From positions 310,001 through 374,000 of the forward strand of contig JANSYL010000001.1 in assembly GCA_024742455.1 (NCBI GenBank): DNA of 64,000 bases. Direction: 5' to 3'. The DNA comes from Paracoccaceae bacterium (GTDB lineage: Bacteria; Pseudomonadota; Alphaproteobacteria; Rhodobacterales; Rhodobacteraceae). Position 1 is the first letter of the stretch. The number at the start of each line of letters is the position of its first letter. This document shows, in pieces, positions 27,806 through 37,289 of this stretch. The position numbers and the translations under genes were made by a program. The notes under the pieces were generated by a model, which was given only the letters and a program-made list of their open reading frames with translations, did not search any database and was not told the DNA's origin.

Positions 27806-30613
27806 TCAATGCGCCTCCGCCCAATGCGCCCCCTGCCCGGCATCCACGACCAGCGGTACGGCCAGGTGCACCGCCGGATGCGCGGCCTCCTCCATCACGG
27901 CGCGGGCGCGGGCGGTCAGCTCGTCCACCGCACCTTCCTCCACCTCGAACAGCAATTCGTCATGGACCTGCAGCAGCATCCTTGCGGGCAGCCCCTCGAT
28001 GGCCGCCTCCATCCGGATCATCGCGCGGCGGATGATGTCGGCGGCCGTCCCCTGGATCGGCGCGTTGATCGCGGCGCGCTGCGCAAAGCCCGCCGTCGGC
28101 CCCTTGGCATTGATCTCGGGTGTGTGGATTTTCCGGCCGAACAGCGTCTGGACGTAAAGGTTCTTCTTCGCGAAGGCCTTGGTTTCGTCCATGTAATCGC
28201 GGATGCCGGGGAAACGTTCGAAATAACGGTCGATGAAGCCCTGCGCCTCGGCCCGCGGGATGCGAAGGTTGCGCGCGAGGCCAAAGCCCGAGATGCCGTA
28301 GATCACCCCGAAATTGATCGCCTTGGCCTGCCGCCGCACCTCGGGCGTCATCTGGTCGAGCGGCACGTTGAACATTTCCGACGCGGTGGCGGCGTGGATG
28401 TCCTGCCCCTCCTTGAACGCCTGTTTCAGCGCGTCGATCCCGGCGATGTGCGCCAAAATCCGCAGCTCGATCTGGGAATAGTCAAGGCTGACCAGCACCT
28501 TCCCCGGCTCGGCAATAAACGCCTCCCGTATCCGCCGCCCATCCTCGGTGCGCACGGGGATGTTCTGCAGGTTCGGATCGGTCGAGGCCAACCGCCCGGT
28601 ATTCGCCCCCGCGATGGAATAGGAGGTGTGGACGCGCCCCGTATCCGGGTTGATATGGTCCTGCAGCGCATCCGTGTAGGTCGATTTCAGCTTTGAAAGC
28701 TGCCGCCAGTCCAGAACGCGGGCGGGCAGATCATGGGTGGTCGCCAGATCCTCCAGCACATCGGCGGGGGTCGCGTATTTCCCGGTCTTGCCCTTCTTGC
28801 CGCCCTCCAGCCCCATCTTGTCGAACAGGATCTCACCCAGTTGCGCGGGACTGCCGACATTGAAGCTTTCCCCGGCAAGCTCGTGGATTTCGGCCTCGAG
28901 CCCCGCCATTTTCTGGGCAAAGGCATTCGACATCCGGCTCAGCACGTCGCGGTCGACCTTGATGCCCGCCATCTCCATCCGCGCCAGCACCGGCACCAGG
29001 GGCCGTTCCAGCGTCTCGTAAACGGTGGTGACCTGCGCGCGGTGCAGCTGCGGCCTGAAGCTTTGCCACAGCCGCCAGGTGACATCGGCATCCTCGGCGG
29101 CATAGGGGGCGGCGTCGGCGATCGGCACCCGGTCAAAGGTGATCTGGGATTTGCCCGACCCGATCAGGTCCTTGATGGGGATCGGGACATGGCCGAGATA
29201 CCGGTCGCTCAACGCGTCCATCCCGTGCCCGTGCAGGCCCGCGTTCATCGCGTAGGACATCAGCATCGTGTCGTCGATTGGCCCGACCTCGATCCCGTAG
29301 CGCGCCAGAATTTTCACATCGTATTTGGCGTTCTGCAGGATTTTCAGAACCGCGGCATCCTCCAGCACCGGCTTCAGCATATCCAGCGCCGTGCCCATCG
29401 GCATCTGCCCGTCCTCCAGCGCATCATCACCGAACAACCCGTCCTGCCCGCCCTTACGGTGGGTGAGCGGGATATAGGCCGCCTGCCCCGGCCCGGTGGC
29501 CAGCGAAAGGCCCACCAGCTCGGCCGTCATCTCGTTCAATCCGGTCGTCTCGGTGTCGATCGCCACCTCGCCGCGCGCATTGACCCGGTCGATCCAGACC
29601 TGCAGCGCCGCCGCATCGCGGATCACCTCATAGGCGGAACTGTCCATCGGCGGCATCTCGGGCGCCGCCGCCTGGGGCGTGGGGTTGGCGCCCGCCGGGT
29701 CGGTGTCGGGGATCGCAGGGGCCTCGACCCCCAGATGCTCGGCGATGCGGCGGGTAAGCGTGCGGAACTCCATCTGCCCGAGGAATTCCAGCAAGGGGCC
29801 CGGCTCTGGGTCGCGCACTTCCAGGTCGTCCAGTGTCTCGGCCATCGGCACCCGGTCATCCAGCGTCACCAGCTGCTTCGACAGCCGGATCTGGTCGGCG
29901 AATTCGATCAGGGTCTGGCGGCGCTTGGGCTGCTTGATCTCTTCGGCCCGGGCCAGAAGCGTGTCCAGGTCGCCGTATTCATTGATCAACAGGGCCGCCG
30001 TCTTCACCCCGATCCCCGGCGCGCCGGGGATGTTGTCGACGCTGTCGCCCGCCAGCGCCTGCACATCAATCACCCGTTCGGGGCCGACGCCGAATTTTGC
30101 CTCGACCCCATCGCGGTCGATGCGCAGGTTCTTCATCGCATCCAGCATCTCGACCCCGCCCCCGACCAACTGCATCAGGTCCTTGTCGGAACTGATGATC
30201 GTGCAGCGCCCCCCGGCCTCGCGCGCCTGCCGGGCCAGTGTGGCGATGATGTCATCGGCCTCGTATCCCTCAAGCTCGAGGCAGGCGATGTTGAAGGCGC
30301 GGGTGGCCTCGCGTGTCAGGGGGATCTGCGGGCGCAGGTCTTCGGGCATCTCGTCCCGGTTGGCCTTGTAGAGGTCGTAGATGTCGTTGCGGAACGTGTG
30401 CGATCCCTTGTCGAACACCACCGCCGCATGGGTCGGCGCATCGGGGCCGGTGTTCCCCTCGATCATCCGGAACACCATGTTGCAGAATCCGCTGACCGCC
30501 CCGATGGGCAGACCATCGGATTTCCGCGTCAGCGGCGGCAGCGCGTGATAGGCACGGAAGATGAACGCCGATCCGTCCACCAGATGCAGGTGATGTCCCT
30601 TGCCGAATGCCAT
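27806..30613 (-). CDS. polA: DNA polymerase I
   Basis: A 935-residue repair and Okazaki-fragment polymerase with three domains. The 5' nuclease (residues about 1-290, e.g. RMIEGNTGPDAPTHAAVVFD) is followed by a 3'-5' exonuclease with intact acidic motif AIDTETTGLNEM (about 352). The polymerase domain has motif A VSLDYSQIELRILAHIAG, motif B RRQAKAINFGVIYGISGFGL and motif C QVHDELLFEV. Normal length. Confidence 0.97.
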   Translation of the reverse strand: MAFGKGHHLHLVDGSAFIFRAYHALPPLTRKSDGLPIGAVSGFCNMVFRMIEGNTGPDAPTHAAVVFDKGSHTFRNDIYDLYKANRDEMPEDLRPQIPLTREATRAFNIACLELEGYEADDIIATLARQAREAGGRCTIISSDKDLMQLVGGGVEMLDAMKNLRIDRDGVEAKFGVGPERVIDVQALAGDSVDNIPGAPGIGVKTAALLINEYGDLDTLLARAEEIKQPKRRQTLIEFADQIRLSKQLVTLDDRVPMAETLDDLEVRDPEPGPLLEFLGQMEFRTLTRRIAEHLGVEAPAIPDTDPAGANPTPQAAAPEMPPMDSSAYEVIRDAAALQVWIDRVNARGEVAIDTETTGLNEMTAELVGLSLATGPGQAAYIPLTHRKGGQDGLFGDDALEDGQMPMGTALDMLKPVLEDAAVLKILQNAKYDVKILARYGIEVGPIDDTMLMSYAMNAGLHGHGMDALSDRYLGHVPIPIKDLIGSGKSQITFDRVPIADAAPYAAEDADVTWRLWQSFRPQLHRAQVTTVYETLERPLVPVLARMEMAGIKVDRDVLSRMSNAFAQKMAGLEAEIHELAGESFNVGSPAQLGEILFDKMGLEGGKKGKTGKYATPADVLEDLATTHDLPARVLDWRQLSKLKSTYTDALQDHINPDTGRVHTSYSIAGANTGRLASTDPNLQNIPVRTEDGRRIREAFIAEPGKVLVSLDYSQIELRILAHIAGIDALKQAFKEGQDIHAATASEMFNVPLDQMTPEVRRQAKAINFGVIYGISGFGLARNLRIPRAEAQGFIDRYFERFPGIRDYMDETKAFAKKNLYVQTLFGRKIHTPEINAKGPTAGFAQRAAINAPIQGTAADIIRRAMIRMEAAIEGLPARMLLQVHDELLFEVEEGAVDELTARARAVMEEAAHPAVHLAVPLVVDAGQGAHWAEAH

Positions 30614-30677
30614 GTCAGCCCCCTGTCGCGCGTGTCGGGTTACGTTCTAGCGCGGCCTTGCGGGCTGTGCGACCGGA

Positions 30678-30857
30678 TTACTCGGCCCCGGCGAAATCCT
30701 CGTGGATGAATTTCTTGTCGCAATAGCCGCATTCGACCCAGCCGGTTTTCGGGTTCAGCGACAGCCAGACACGCGGATGGCCCAGCGCCCCCTCGCCCCC
30801 GTCACAGCTGACGCGCCAGGCGGTAACGATCTCGGTTTCGGGCGGGTCTTGGGTCAT
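30678..30857 (-). CDS. CHCC-type zinc-finger protein (NDUFS6-like)
   Basis: A 59-residue protein. It has the pattern C18-x8-H27-x15-C43-x2-C46 ([30 protein letters not shown]), the CHCC zinc site of mitochondrial complex I subunit NDUFS6 and its bacterial relatives. Stop TAA is at 30680-30678; the ATG at 30857 lies in a region divergent from the ABC ATPase. It is likely to bind one zinc and may serve complex I assembly. Confidence 0.88.
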   Translation of the reverse strand: MTQDPPETEIVTAWRVSCDGGEGALGHPRVWLSLNPKTGWVECGYCDKKFIHEDFAGAE

Positions 30858-30952
30858 GTCCGGGTCGCTCGGCTTGTGCCCCTCGGGGGCGCGGCTTAAG
30901 TGGCACGGGTATGGCAGGAGAAGCGCCGCCGGGCAAGGCGGGGGACGGCAGG

Positions 30953-31882
30953 ATGACGGAAAACGCGATCGAGATCACCGGGTTGCGCAAGACCTATGCA
31001 GGCAGCCGCAAGGCGGCCCCGAAAGAGGCGCTGAAAGGTATCGACCTGAACATCCCGGCGGGCAGCATTTTCGGCCTTCTGGGGCCCAATGGCGCGGGCA
31101 AGTCGACGCTGATCAACATCCTTGCCGGGCTGGTGCTGAAATCCGAGGGCAAGGTGAAAATCTGGGGCTTCGACCAGGACGTCAATCCGCGCCAGAGCAG
31201 GGCCGCCATCGGGGTGATGCCGCAGGAATTGAACCTCGATGCCTTCTTCACCCCGCGCGCAGCCCTCGAGGTGCAGGCAGGGCTTTACGGCGTGCCGAAA
31301 TCCCAGCGCCGCACCGATGACATCCTCGACCTGATCGGCCTGTCCGACAAGGCCGAGGCCTATGCCCGCACGCTGTCGGGCGGGATGCGTCGGCGGCTCC
31401 TGCTGGGCAAGGCGCTGGTGCATCATCCGCAGATCCTGGTGCTCGATGAACCCACGGCGGGCGTCGATATCGAACTGCGCCAGATGCTTTGGGAAAACGT
31501 CCGTCGGCTCAACGACCAGGGCATGACGATCATCCTGACCACCCATTACCTCGAAGAGGCGCAACAGATGTGCGATGAAATCGCCATCATCAACCATGGC
31601 GAGCTGGTGATCCGCGACACCACCGCCGCGCTGTTGTCACGGATGGACCGCAAGACGCTGATCGTGCGGCCCGAAGGCGCGGCGGGCGACATCGCGCTGC
31701 CCGACGGGGTCGAGCTTGAGCGTCAGGCCGATGGCCGCCTGCGCTTCAGCTATCCCCAATTGTCGGTCACGCCCGGCGCGATCCTCGACCGGCTGCGCGA
31801 CGCGGGCGTTGGCATCGCCGATCTCAGCAGCGAGGAAGCCGACCTTGAAGACGTGTTCCTGTCGCTGACGCGCAGCGCCTGA
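30953..31882 (+). CDS. ABC transporter ATP-binding protein without an adjacent permease
   Basis: A 309-residue ABC ATPase of the drug/lipopolysaccharide-export (ABC-2) type. It has Walker [21 protein letters not shown], signature [20 protein letters not shown], Walker [21 protein letters not shown] and H-loop [18 protein letters not shown]-terminal 70-residue extension follows. The start at 30953 (MTENAIEI) is preferred; ATG 30911 is possible. No membrane partner gene lies next to it in either direction. Confidence 0.93.
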   Translation: MTENAIEITGLRKTYAGSRKAAPKEALKGIDLNIPAGSIFGLLGPNGAGKSTLINILAGLVLKSEGKVKIWGFDQDVNPRQSRAAIGVMPQELNLDAFFTPRAALEVQAGLYGVPKSQRRTDDILDLIGLSDKAEAYARTLSGGMRRRLLLGKALVHHPQILVLDEPTAGVDIELRQMLWENVRRLNDQGMTIILTTHYLEEAQQMCDEIAIINHGELVIRDTTAALLSRMDRKTLIVRPEGAAGDIALPDGVELERQADGRLRFSYPQLSVTPGAILDRLRDAGVGIADLSSEEADLEDVFLSLTRSA

Positions 31883-31901
31883 CCGTCCGAGCGCCGGACC
31901 G

Positions 31902-32303
31902 TCAGCCCCTCACATCCTCGGCCTTCTGCAGCATCCGGCCCAGGGGGCGGCCCGACAGGATGTGCAGGTGGTAATGGGGCACCTCCTGCACCGCGACCTC
32001 ACCGGCATTCGACAACGTGCGGTATCCCTGCCCGCCCTGGCCCGGCTGGATGCCCAGATCGGCGGTGATCCGCGCCACGGTGCGCGCGAAATCCACCAGC
32101 TCGGCCTCGGACGCGTTGGCGTAGAAATCATCGGCGCAGACATAGGCCCCCTTGGGGATCACCAGCACATGGATCGGGGCCTGCGGATAGATGTCGTTGA
32201 AGGCCAGCGTATGGTCCGTTTCGGTCACGGTGTCGTTGGGGATTTCGCCGCGCAGAATCCTGGCGAAGATATTCTTGTCATCATAGGCATAGGCGTTGGC
32301 CAT
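31902..32303 (-). CDS. HIT family nucleotide hydrolase
   Basis: A 133-residue Hint-type protein that hydrolyses purine nucleotide phosphoramidates such as AMP-lysine. The histidine triad is VPHYHLHILSGRPLG near the C-terminus, preceded by DLGIQPGQGGQGYRTLSNAG. The N-terminal part has ILRGEIPNDTV and the conserved DIYPQAPIHVLVIPK. It is convergent with the ABC ATPase gene. Confidence 0.95.
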   Translation of the reverse strand: MANAYAYDDKNIFARILRGEIPNDTVTETDHTLAFNDIYPQAPIHVLVIPKGAYVCADDFYANASEAELVDFARTVARITADLGIQPGQGGQGYRTLSNAGEVAVQEVPHYHLHILSGRPLGRMLQKAEDVRG

Positions 32304-32331
32304 GGGGGTCCCTCATGCTTGGTCGGTGCGG

Positions 32332-33909
32332 TCAGTCGGCGAACAGATGCGGGCTGTGGGCCAGCGCATGTCCGGTGTCGTAATCGACGCCGAAAAACTC
32401 GGCCAGCACGCCTGCGTTTTCTGCCGGGTCGCGGTCCTGGCGCAGCCGCCAGTGATGCGGAAACTCGGCGTCGCGGATACGGGTGCTTTCGTCTTCGAAC
32501 TGGTGGCGCAGCGTCGGCATCATCGCCGCGATCACCTCGCCCGGGGTGTCATCACCGGCCAGCCCGACGCGCCGCGCATGGCCCACAAGGTACTGGTCGT
32601 CGAAACTGCACTGCAGCTCGAGAATGCGTGCATTGGCACGGTCCGACATGAAATCGCGCATCAGCTCGATATTGCCGGGGTCCAGGCAGATCATCAGCTG
32701 GTCGGTGCCGTAATAGTCGTAAAGCATCCGGATCAGCGCGCGGCGGTGGCGGTTGCGCTTGTCCAGCGTGCGTTCGATCCCGCCAAGATGGGGCAAGGGG
32801 CAATCGGCCTCGTCGAACAGGTATTCAACCCCCTTCATCCCCAATCTGCGCGAGGCGGCATGCATCAGCCGCTTGGCCACATGCCATTTCTTGCACACCA
32901 CCATGAACAGGTCGCGGTCATGGCCCAGCGTGCTTTCGCGTTCCCAGAACCGCGTGCCATAGCGTTTGCCGACCCGGCCGCGACCGGTCAGGAACTGGTG
33001 CAGCCGCACGCCTTCGCCGCTGGTGGGAAACTGGCGCCGGTCCGACGCCCAGAGCGCGCCCAGACGTTCCTTCAGGCGCGTGGCCTCGGGGCTGATCTTG
33101 CGGGCGAACAGGTAATCCTGGCTGATCAGCAGGTCGTACTGGTCGTTGTAGAAACTGACCGGCATTCCGTAATCGCTGAACATCTTGAAGGTCAGCGTGC
33201 GGTTCTCGATCTCGCGATCGGGCACCAGATGGCGCACCAGCGTCTGGAAAAACGTCTCGTCGGGGATCCAGGTGGTCGAGAAGAACCGCACCACGTCGCG
33301 GCGCTGTCGGCAGAAGGCCAGCACCGCCTCGATGGTGCGCCGGCGCAGGCACCACCACTGGCTGCCGATCCTGACCTCGATATCGGCGGGCGGCTGGCGT
33401 TCCATCTTGAACATCCGCTGCAGGTTCAAAAGCCGGTAGAACAGCGCCTTGTTGGTGCGTTCATTGGTATAATGGCGATAGATCAGCCGTTCTTCCCTGA
33501 GCCCGGTCTTGATCCAATCCGAGGTGAAGAAATCGAAGCTTTCGATATAGTCGCGGTCGGCACGGTCCAGAGACGCCTTGGCGAAGGCGCCCGATTTGAT
33601 CGCCATGCAATCGCCCGACAGCATGTAGAAATGACTGGCGCGGGGAAAGGCTGCGGCCGCTGTCTCCAGCGTGTTCAGCGTGGCCTGCACCAGGCTCCAT
33701 TCCCCCCAGCCGCATTTCACCCGCCGCGTGGCGAAGGCGACATTGGGATTGTCCCTGAGGGCGGCGGTGATGGTCTCGAAATCCCGCGACCGGGCGCGCG
33801 CATCGAAATGGATCGCGACATAATCCCCTGTCGCGGTCAGCTGCTGGGCCTGCCTTATGATCGCCGGGGCGTCCTTGTGGCAAAGCAGGATGAAGGCAAT
33901 TTGCGCCAT
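32332..33909 (-). CDS. GT14-like (core-2/I-branching) glycosyltransferase with unknown C-terminal domain
   Basis: A 525-residue protein. Residues 1-250 resemble GT14 beta-1,6-N-acetylglucosaminyltransferases: AQIAFILLCHKDAPAIIRQA, VAIHFDARARSRDF, HFYMLSGDCMAIKSG, then VRIGSQWWCLRRRTIEAVLA and IPDETFFQTLV. The last 250 residues form a separate domain of a type I know only as conserved in this group. It has no membrane helix or signal peptide. A sulfotransferase is divergent from it, pointing to a sulfated glycan. Confidence 0.82.
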   Translation of the reverse strand: MAQIAFILLCHKDAPAIIRQAQQLTATGDYVAIHFDARARSRDFETITAALRDNPNVAFATRRVKCGWGEWSLVQATLNTLETAAAAFPRASHFYMLSGDCMAIKSGAFAKASLDRADRDYIESFDFFTSDWIKTGLREERLIYRHYTNERTNKALFYRLLNLQRMFKMERQPPADIEVRIGSQWWCLRRRTIEAVLAFCRQRRDVVRFFSTTWIPDETFFQTLVRHLVPDREIENRTLTFKMFSDYGMPVSFYNDQYDLLISQDYLFARKISPEATRLKERLGALWASDRRQFPTSGEGVRLHQFLTGRGRVGKRYGTRFWERESTLGHDRDLFMVVCKKWHVAKRLMHAASRRLGMKGVEYLFDEADCPLPHLGGIERTLDKRNRHRRALIRMLYDYYGTDQLMICLDPGNIELMRDFMSDRANARILELQCSFDDQYLVGHARRVGLAGDDTPGEVIAAMMPTLRHQFEDESTRIRDAEFPHHWRLRQDRDPAENAGVLAEFFGVDYDTGHALAHSPHLFAD

Positions 33910-34051
33910 GCCGAAACAACACGCCTCAAAATTCGCTTATTGTTGTATCATCCATAGCTAACGATGATTGAAGAGGCACGCGGGTTTTGCTTTGCTGCTT
34001 GCAGCACGGGGCCCTGACAGGCCGAAAACAAGATCAACCGAGGCGGTCGAG

Positions 34052-34870
34052 ATGGGGTTTCCAGGCGTCTGGATGACGGAAAGCGAAAGCGTGGTCTACC
34101 GCGTGGTGCCGAAATGCGCCTGCTCGACCATCGGCCAGATCATGTATTTCTCGGACCATGGCGCGTTCTTCGATGGCGATATCCATGATGCCACCCAAGG
34201 CGTGCACAAATGGGCGCTGGAAGACAGCCAGCCGGCGATCACCGCCAACGTCAAGGCGCATAAATCCTTCGCCTTCACCTGCGTGCGCAATCCCTATACC
34301 CGCATCCTGTCGTCCTTCTTCGACAAGATCTGCGGCATCCAGCGCAACGGCAAACGCTATCGCGGCAACCTCGTGCCGATGCTGACGCAGAAATACGGCG
34401 TCGATGTCGGCGGGCCGGACGGCAGCGCCGATTTCGACCAGATCGCCAGTTTCCGCCGGTTCCTTCTGTTCGCCCGCGACACGATCCGCTGGCGCCGCCC
34501 GATGGAACCCGACATCCACTGGTCTGCGATGTCGGGCCATGTCTCGACCTTCATCCTGAATGGCGGTCGTTACGATCACATCTTCTGGACCGAGGATTTC
34601 AACACCGGGATGCAGACCGTGCTCGACCATATCGAGGTGGCCCATTCCGTCGACCTCGCGCAGGTGCCGCGCTTCAACGAAAGCGAGGGGCACGGCCCGA
34701 AACGCGCCCATCCGGTGCAGGATTATTTCGACGACCTGTCGATGCACCTGGTCTATGAAATCTACCACCGCGATTTCGAGCTGTTCAAATACGACTTCGA
34801 AAACCCCGCCAACAAGATGCCGCTGGGCGAGATCGACCTGGATGAGGTGCACGCAAAACTGGGCGACTGA
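34052..34870 (+). CDS. Sulfotransferase family protein (carbohydrate type)
   Basis: A 272-residue protein of the Sulfotransfer_2 type using PAPS. The 5'-phosphosulfate loop is RVVPKCACSTIGQIMYF and the 3'-phosphate motif is FTCVRNPYTRILSSFFDKIC. The start at 34052 (MGFPGVWMTESES) follows GAGG with 8-nt spacing; the frame is open upstream without supporting signal. It is divergent from the GT14-like gene with a 142-bp AT-rich spacer, so they likely share regulation. Confidence 0.85.
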   Translation: MGFPGVWMTESESVVYRVVPKCACSTIGQIMYFSDHGAFFDGDIHDATQGVHKWALEDSQPAITANVKAHKSFAFTCVRNPYTRILSSFFDKICGIQRNGKRYRGNLVPMLTQKYGVDVGGPDGSADFDQIASFRRFLLFARDTIRWRRPMEPDIHWSAMSGHVSTFILNGGRYDHIFWTEDFNTGMQTVLDHIEVAHSVDLAQVPRFNESEGHGPKRAHPVQDYFDDLSMHLVYEIYHRDFELFKYDFENPANKMPLGEIDLDEVHAKLGD

Positions 34871-34875
34871 TCCCG

Positions 34876-37059
34876 TCAGCCCAGCGCCGAGCCGTCCCAT
34901 TCGACGGGCGGGGGCGTGTGCTGGAACGCTTCGATCCGGTCCAGATAGACCCGCGCCAGCTGCATCATGTCACCGGGTTCCAGGTCGAGCGCGGCCAGCG
35001 AGGTAAACGCCGCCTCCGCCCCCGGCCAGTCGCGGTCAAGGAAGGCCGCGCGCGCCTCGCCCAGAAGCCGCGCCAGCCGTTCGGCCCCGGGATGGGCACG
35101 GTCGAGCACGGTGAAGACCGGTTCGGCCTCGCTGTCTTGGCGCAGAACGACACGGTCAAGCTCCACCGCGATCAGGTGCGCCGGACAGTGAATGGCCGTG
35201 GCCGCCCCCACGCAATTGCTCACCCCGTAGCTGGGGGTCAGAAGCTGCAGATGCGCCGCAAGGTCCTTGGCCGGTCCGATCACGCAGTAGCGCCGGGTGC
35301 CGCGCGTGCCGGAACTGCCGATGATCGCTGACGCCCCGTAGATGCCCAGCGCCACCCGCACGGGCGCCAGCGCAGCGGACGGACCCGTCGCCAGCGCGGA
35401 TGCCACAACGGCCTCAAGATCGGGGATGGCCGCCAGCGCCGCCCCGGCATGATCGTCCCGGGCCAGCGGCGCGTTCCAGATCGCCATGCCCGTCTCGTCG
35501 CCCGTGGCCTCGAAAATCCCGCCATGGGCGCCGACCGTATCGGCGATCGCGGCACGAGCCCGGGCAAGGGTGCCCAGCGCGGCCTCGGGCGGCAGGGCAG
35601 CCGCGCGATGCGCAAGGCCCGGCAGGTCGATCGCCATCGCCGTCACCTCACGTGCCGCCCCCCGGGGCGTCAGCGCCGCCCGGGGCGCGGCGGCCACCGC
35701 GTCGAGGATGGCGGGCGGCAGCGGCTGGTTGAACTGCGCCGCGACCATGCGGCGGGTGCGGCGCCGGACCTGCGACCGGATCAGAATGCCCGGCAGGCAG
35801 ACAAGGATCAGCGTCAGAACCGGCAGCGCCGGATCCGCCAGAAGCCCGGCACGCGCATAACCCGTGACCCCGCCCAGCAGGGCCGCGCCGCCCCCCACCA
35901 GCATCACCGCAAGCGCCCCGCCCACGCGGCCGATCCCGACCAGCAGGCTCAGGATCAGCCCGAGGCCCAGGATCGCGGCCAGTTCCGCCTCCTCCACCCA
36001 GACCGGGCGCGACAGGCTGCGGCCTGCAAGAATCTGTTCCAGAAGATCGGCCTGCACCAGCAATTCGGGACGTTGCTCGGCAGCGGGGGTCGTCACCATC
36101 CGCACCAGCCCCGGGGCGGTGCTGCCTAAAAGCACCACCCGCCCGGTCAGTTGCGCCGTGATCTGCGCGTCGCGCGGGCGGGCGCCAAGGATCGACATGG
36201 CGCCGGTCACCCGGTCGGCCCGATCCGGCGCCGGCAACAGCCGCACGCTTGCATCGCGTGCCACGGGCACCGATCTCCCGCCAATCCAAAGCTGCCAAGG
36301 TCGACCGCGGTTTATCAGCCCAAGCTCACCGCCCGCATCCATGCGCAGGGCGTAGTTTTGCGCCCCGTTCACAACGCGCAAGAGCTCGGCTGCGAAGCCC
36401 GGCACGAGTGTATCGTCAGAGCGCGCCACAAGCGTCGCGCGGCGCACTACGCCATCGTTATCCGGAGTCAAACCGCCGATCCCCTGCCCTCCTGCGGTAC
36501 TGGCGAGAATTGAAATTGGGAAAGCGATGCCCCTAATCTCAGGCAAGGCATGGGGCATAGCCCCAAGAACCCTGACTTCGGCTGTCTCGTGGCGGCGCAG
36601 AGCCGGGTCTGCAGGCCAGAGCCTTAGAACCACAGGCCGACCTCGAATCGCCTCTGCAAAAACGGTGTCATTCGGGCGGAGGCCAAAATCGGGCAGGCTC
36701 GGCGGTACACTTGTGGAAAACCGGCTCCAACTATCCAGGATACGCTCGAGTGAGATGGGGTCGGGCGCGGTGAAATCCAGGTCGATCCCCACCGCCACCG
36801 CGCCATGCTCGAACAGGCGGTCCACCAGTTCGGCCATGTAGCTGCGGGGCCAGGGCCACGGCCCCAGGCGCGCCAGCGCCTCGGCATCGATATCGACGAC
36901 GGCCACCGGTGCCTCCGTCGGCGTTTCGACCGGCATCAGGCGCTGATAGCTGTCAAAGACGCGGTCGCGCAGGGCCTCGACCACGGGCGGTGCCTGCCAG
37001 GCCAGCGCGCCCATCGCCGCCGTCACCAGCACCCCCCAGACCAGGCTCAGCCGCGCCAT
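34876..37059 (-). CDS. CHASE2-domain class III nucleotide cyclase with altered active site
   Basis: A 727-residue membrane sensor. It has an N-terminal helix, a periplasmic CHASE2 domain (about 30-330), three membrane helices (about 340-430) and a class III cyclase domain (about 470-650). Metal aspartates D478 (MAIDLPGL) and D521 (GDETG) are present. By hand alignment the purine-specifying residues are E517 and C592, the guanylyl cyclase combination. The transition-state Asn and Arg appear as D599 and H603 (KDLAAHL), so catalysis is doubtful. Codons in 36300-36765 are unlike the rest. Confidence 0.85.
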   Translation of the reverse strand: MARLSLVWGVLVTAAMGALAWQAPPVVEALRDRVFDSYQRLMPVETPTEAPVAVVDIDAEALARLGPWPWPRSYMAELVDRLFEHGAVAVGIDLDFTAPDPISLERILDSWSRFSTSVPPSLPDFGLRPNDTVFAEAIRGRPVVLRLWPADPALRRHETAEVRVLGAMPHALPEIRGIAFPISILASTAGGQGIGGLTPDNDGVVRRATLVARSDDTLVPGFAAELLRVVNGAQNYALRMDAGGELGLINRGRPWQLWIGGRSVPVARDASVRLLPAPDRADRVTGAMSILGARPRDAQITAQLTGRVVLLGSTAPGLVRMVTTPAAEQRPELLVQADLLEQILAGRSLSRPVWVEEAELAAILGLGLILSLLVGIGRVGGALAVMLVGGGAALLGGVTGYARAGLLADPALPVLTLILVCLPGILIRSQVRRRTRRMVAAQFNQPLPPAILDAVAAAPRAALTPRGAAREVTAMAIDLPGLAHRAAALPPEAALGTLARARAAIADTVGAHGGIFEATGDETGMAIWNAPLARDDHAGAALAAIPDLEAVVASALATGPSAALAPVRVALGIYGASAIIGSSGTRGTRRYCVIGPAKDLAAHLQLLTPSYGVSNCVGAATAIHCPAHLIAVELDRVVLRQDSEAEPVFTVLDRAHPGAERLARLLGEARAAFLDRDWPGAEAAFTSLAALDLEPGDMMQLARVYLDRIEAFQHTPPPVEWDGSALG

Positions 37060-37185
37060 CGCGCGCTCCGCTCTGCACTTTCCAACACATCCCCCTTAAC
37101 GCGCCGGCCGGGCACACCCACGTTTGATACGCACAGGCCGCCCCGGCCCCAACCCTTTCTTTCGATCCAGGCAGCTTCACGCCGA

Positions 37186-37203
37186 ATGTGAAGGTTTTGT
37201 GAA
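37186..37203 (+). promoter_or_regulatory. Candidate Pho box upstream of pstB
   Basis: ATGTGAA-GGTT-TTGTGAA is two 7-bp direct repeats with an 11-bp period, the layout of PhoB boxes. The repeat unit differs from the CTGTCAT consensus mainly by G for C at its core. It is 86 nt upstream of the pstB start, in the gap divergent from the cyclase gene. Inferred. Confidence 0.45.
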
Positions 37204-37289
37204 ATCTGCACGCGTTTGCCCTGCATCAAATCCCGCCCGGGCGCGCAGGGGCATGCAGATCGCAATAGCCCCCCATGCGGAGATGCAAG

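Noticed and set aside
28733-30709. 658-residue plus-strand frame opposite polA
   Set aside because: Shadow of DNA polymerase I; the real gene has full motifs on the minus strand.
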